Notes under the pieces: model-generated
What the model was told of the DNA's origin: nothing
Seen by the model: only the letters and a program-made list of their open reading frames with translations
Database searches by the model: none
Shown here: positions 61,854 through 64,000 of the stretch, in pieces
How the letters are laid out: each line of letters begins with the position of its first letter
Position numbering within the stretch: position 1 is the first letter of the stretch
Program-made: the position numbers and the translations under genes
NCBI GenBank assembly: GCA_024235595.1
Contig: JACKMC010000016.1
Location: 1-64,000 of the forward strand
Direction of reading: 5' to 3'
From: Zoogloeaceae bacterium
GTDB taxonomy: Bacteria; Pseudomonadota; Gammaproteobacteria; Burkholderiales; Rhodocyclaceae
DNA: 64,000 bases

Positions 61854-62051
61854 GACACAACGCCGCTCAGCCTGGAGCCCGCGGCTGAACGCTTTCCCGC
61901 AAACAGGCCGGCCGCCGCAATATTGAACGATGCATGTCCACTATTGCGGCGGCCGGAAGACGTTTCAAATCGACAAGGCCGGCAAGCCATCGCTGCCGTG
62001 ATGCGCCTGAAACCTACGAGCAGGCCCGCTCGACAGGCGCGCAGCGCAGCA

Positions 62052-62689
<638 letters not shown>

Positions 62690-62884
62690 GAGGGTCTTGT
62701 TGGCGCGCTTGAGCACCGAGGTATAGGCCAGGTCGAATGCGAATCCCTCGCTGGCCAGCAGCTTGCCGGCGGCAACCGCTTCGCCGACGCCGTGCTCGGT
62801 GAGGTCGACATCGGTCCAGCCGGTGAAGCGGTTTTCCTTGTTCCAGGTCGATTCGCCGTGGCGCAGGAGGACGATCTTGTACAT
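62690..62884 (-). pseudogene. 5' fragment of phosphoglycerate mutase (gpmA)
   Basis: The first 65 codons of a 2,3-bisphosphoglycerate-dependent phosphoglycerate mutase are intact. KIVLLRHGESTWN carries the catalytic RHGE, and ENRFTGWTDVDLTE and YTSVLKRANKTL follow. The sequence then leaves the family abruptly at the ugpC junction. The ribosome-binding site (AAAGGA) remains. A functional gpmA must be elsewhere, or another mutase is used. Confidence 0.87.
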
Positions 62885-62926
62885 GGTGCGGGGATCCTTT
62901 GGTTTGGGTAGTCGGTATTGTTTTTT

Positions 62927-64000
62927 TCAGGGTGCGACGAGCTCGGCAAAGCGCGCGCCGCCGAATGCCTGGCGCTCCGAGTCGACCAGCGGCAGTTCCA
63001 GCCAGCGTCCGCAGCGGGCCGCCTCGACCCCGGTTTCGAGCACCGCCATGGTGGCGATGGCCTGCGCCGGCGTGACCGGATTGGCGCCGCGGCCGAGCAT
63101 CGCATCGCGCACCCCGGCGTAATAGCGCAGGTAGTCGCCCGCCGGCACCGCCCAGGGCTGCCCCGCGACACCGGTCTCTTGCGAGAACAGCACGGCCGCC
63201 TGCGGATCGACGCCCCAGCCGGCTTCTCCCGGCACCATGCCGGCACGCAGCTGATCCTCCTGCGCGTCGAGGCCATGCTTGATCCAGCTGCCTCGCGTGC
63301 CGTGCGCGGCAAGGCGCGGGATGCCGCCGGCGACCAGCATCGAGGACGAGAGCGTGACCTGCACACGGCCGTAGTCGAGCAGGATCTGGAACCAGTCGTC
63401 CGCCTGGGCAGCATCGCGCAGGTGGGCGATGCTGCCGCCCAAGCGCAGCGGCAGGCCGAACAGCTGCAAGGCCTGGTCGACCAGATGCGGCCCCAGATCG
63501 AACCACACCCCACCGCCCGATTCGGCCTTCTCGCGCCAGCGCTCACGCACGGTGGGACGAAAGCGGTCGAAGCGCGACTCGACATGGGTCGGGCGGCCGA
63601 TGAGCCCTGCACCGAGCACCTCCTGAAGAGCCAGGAAGTCGCTGTCCCAGCGCCGGTTGTGAAAGACCGACAGCACGCGCCCGCATTCTTCGGCAAGCTT
63701 GCCGAGGCGGCGGGCGTGGGCAAGCGTCAGCGTGAGAGGCTTGTCGACCACCACGTGCTTGCCCGCCAGCAAGGCCGCTTCGGCGATTGCGGCATGGGTA
63801 TCGTTCGGGGTGGCGATCACCACCGCATCGATCGCCGGATCTGCCAGCACCTGCGCGAAATCGGCGAACGGGCGCGACGCGGGCAGCTCGGCCAGCACCG
63901 CCGCGGGCCGGCTGCTTGCCACCGCATCCAGCTCGAGGCCAGGCGTATTGCGGATCAATGGCGCATGGAAGGTCTTGCCGGCAAAGCCGTAGCCAAGCAG
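62927..64000 (-). CDS. Gfo/Idh/MocA-family dehydrogenase (YdgJ-like), partial
   Basis: The 5' end lies beyond the window edge; the visible part is about 357 residues, nearly full length. It starts within the NAD(P)-binding motif (LLGYGFAGKTFHAPLIRN). It carries VVIATPNDTHAAIAEAALLA, VVDKPLTLTLAHARRL, FHNRRWDSDFLAL and GGGVWFDLGPHLVDQAL. The GKTFHAPL signature is typical of YdgJ/IolX-type scyllo-inositol or sugar dehydrogenases; substrate inferred. It is followed 42 bp later by the gpmA fragment, so it lies at the edge of the rearranged stretch. Confidence 0.87.
   Translation of the reverse strand: MLGYGFAGKTFHAPLIRNTPGLELDAVASSRPAAVLAELPASRPFADFAQVLADPAIDAVVIATPNDTHAAIAEAALLAGKHVVVDKPLTLTLAHARRLGKLAEECGRVLSVFHNRRWDSDFLALQEVLGAGLIGRPTHVESRFDRFRPTVRERWREKAESGGGVWFDLGPHLVDQALQLFGLPLRLGGSIAHLRDAAQADDWFQILLDYGRVQVTLSSSMLVAGGIPRLAAHGTRGSWIKHGLDAQEDQLRAGMVPGEAGWGVDPQAAVLFSQETGVAGQPWAVPAGDYLRYYAGVRDAMLGRGANPVTPAQAIATMAVLETGVEAARCGRWLELPLVDSERQAFGGARFAELVAP

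Overview
The window is GC-rich, densely packed chromosomal DNA from a Gram-negative bacterium. Gene content fits a facultatively anaerobic betaproteobacterium, most plausibly Rhodocyclales (Zoogloea/Thauera/Azoarcus type). The pointers are an osmoregulated periplasmic glucan operon, a diheme fumarate reductase with a rhodoquinone enzyme, a quinoprotein dehydrogenase with its cytochrome c, and many small 4-nt stop/start overlaps. The taxonomic placement is inference. I saw no rRNA, tRNA or CRISPR array.

Layout, left to right. 0-1.4 kb: a broken hypothetical gene. 1.7-7.2 kb: opgG-opgH-opgD for periplasmic glucans. 7.4-11.5 kb: frdC-frdA-frdB-rquA, which reads as a rhodoquinol:fumarate reductase operon. 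11.8-16.1 kb: an LplT-PlsC fusion and Aas for lysophospholipid repair. 16.2-23.6 kb: a XRE regulator, a YiaA-like protein, a DUF2145 pair preceded by a heptamer repeat, a previously unmarked 43-aa secreted peptide with its own promoter and terminator, an M48 protease operon and a CorA-like transporter. 23.7-30.6 kb: the most unusual locus, a four-gene operon TIR / MoxR AAA+ / vWA / large multidomain protein (helical N-terminus, degenerate CHAT, alpha/beta hydrolase, TIR-like tail), probably a conflict (anti-phage or cell-suicide) system. 30.7-33.9 kb: ankyrin protein, PQQ dehydrogenase and cytochrome c. 33.9-47.1 kb: housekeeping and accessory genes, including a second TIR protein, a GCS2/aspartoacylase pair, a diguanylate cyclase, glutaminase, a DUF3079 protein under possible FNR/IscR control, an antiporter, pirin and an HCCA isomerase behind a hexamer repeat. 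47.5-52 kb: a GMC oxidoreductase and a large diheme cytochrome c. 52.3-56.7 kb: a scarred region with a decayed IS110 element, a third TIR protein, repeats, a truncated dehydrogenase and an orphan ModA-like protein. 56.9-61.9 kb: anti-sigma, ECF sigma, a YfbK-like vWA lipoprotein and a large unknown protein. 62-64 kb: a gpmA::ugpC deletion scar and a Gfo/Idh/MocA dehydrogenase running off the window.

Functional threads: (1) anaerobic respiration through rhodoquinone and fumarate; (2) envelope maintenance (glucans, phospholipid repair, several lipoproteins); (3) TIR-based immunity or signalling, with four TIR-type domains in 31 kb; (4) periplasmic oxidation of alcohols or similar substrates by quinoprotein and flavoprotein dehydrogenases feeding c-type cytochromes. 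The 52-56 kb and 62-63 kb stretches carry decayed and truncated genes, so they look like recently rearranged DNA.
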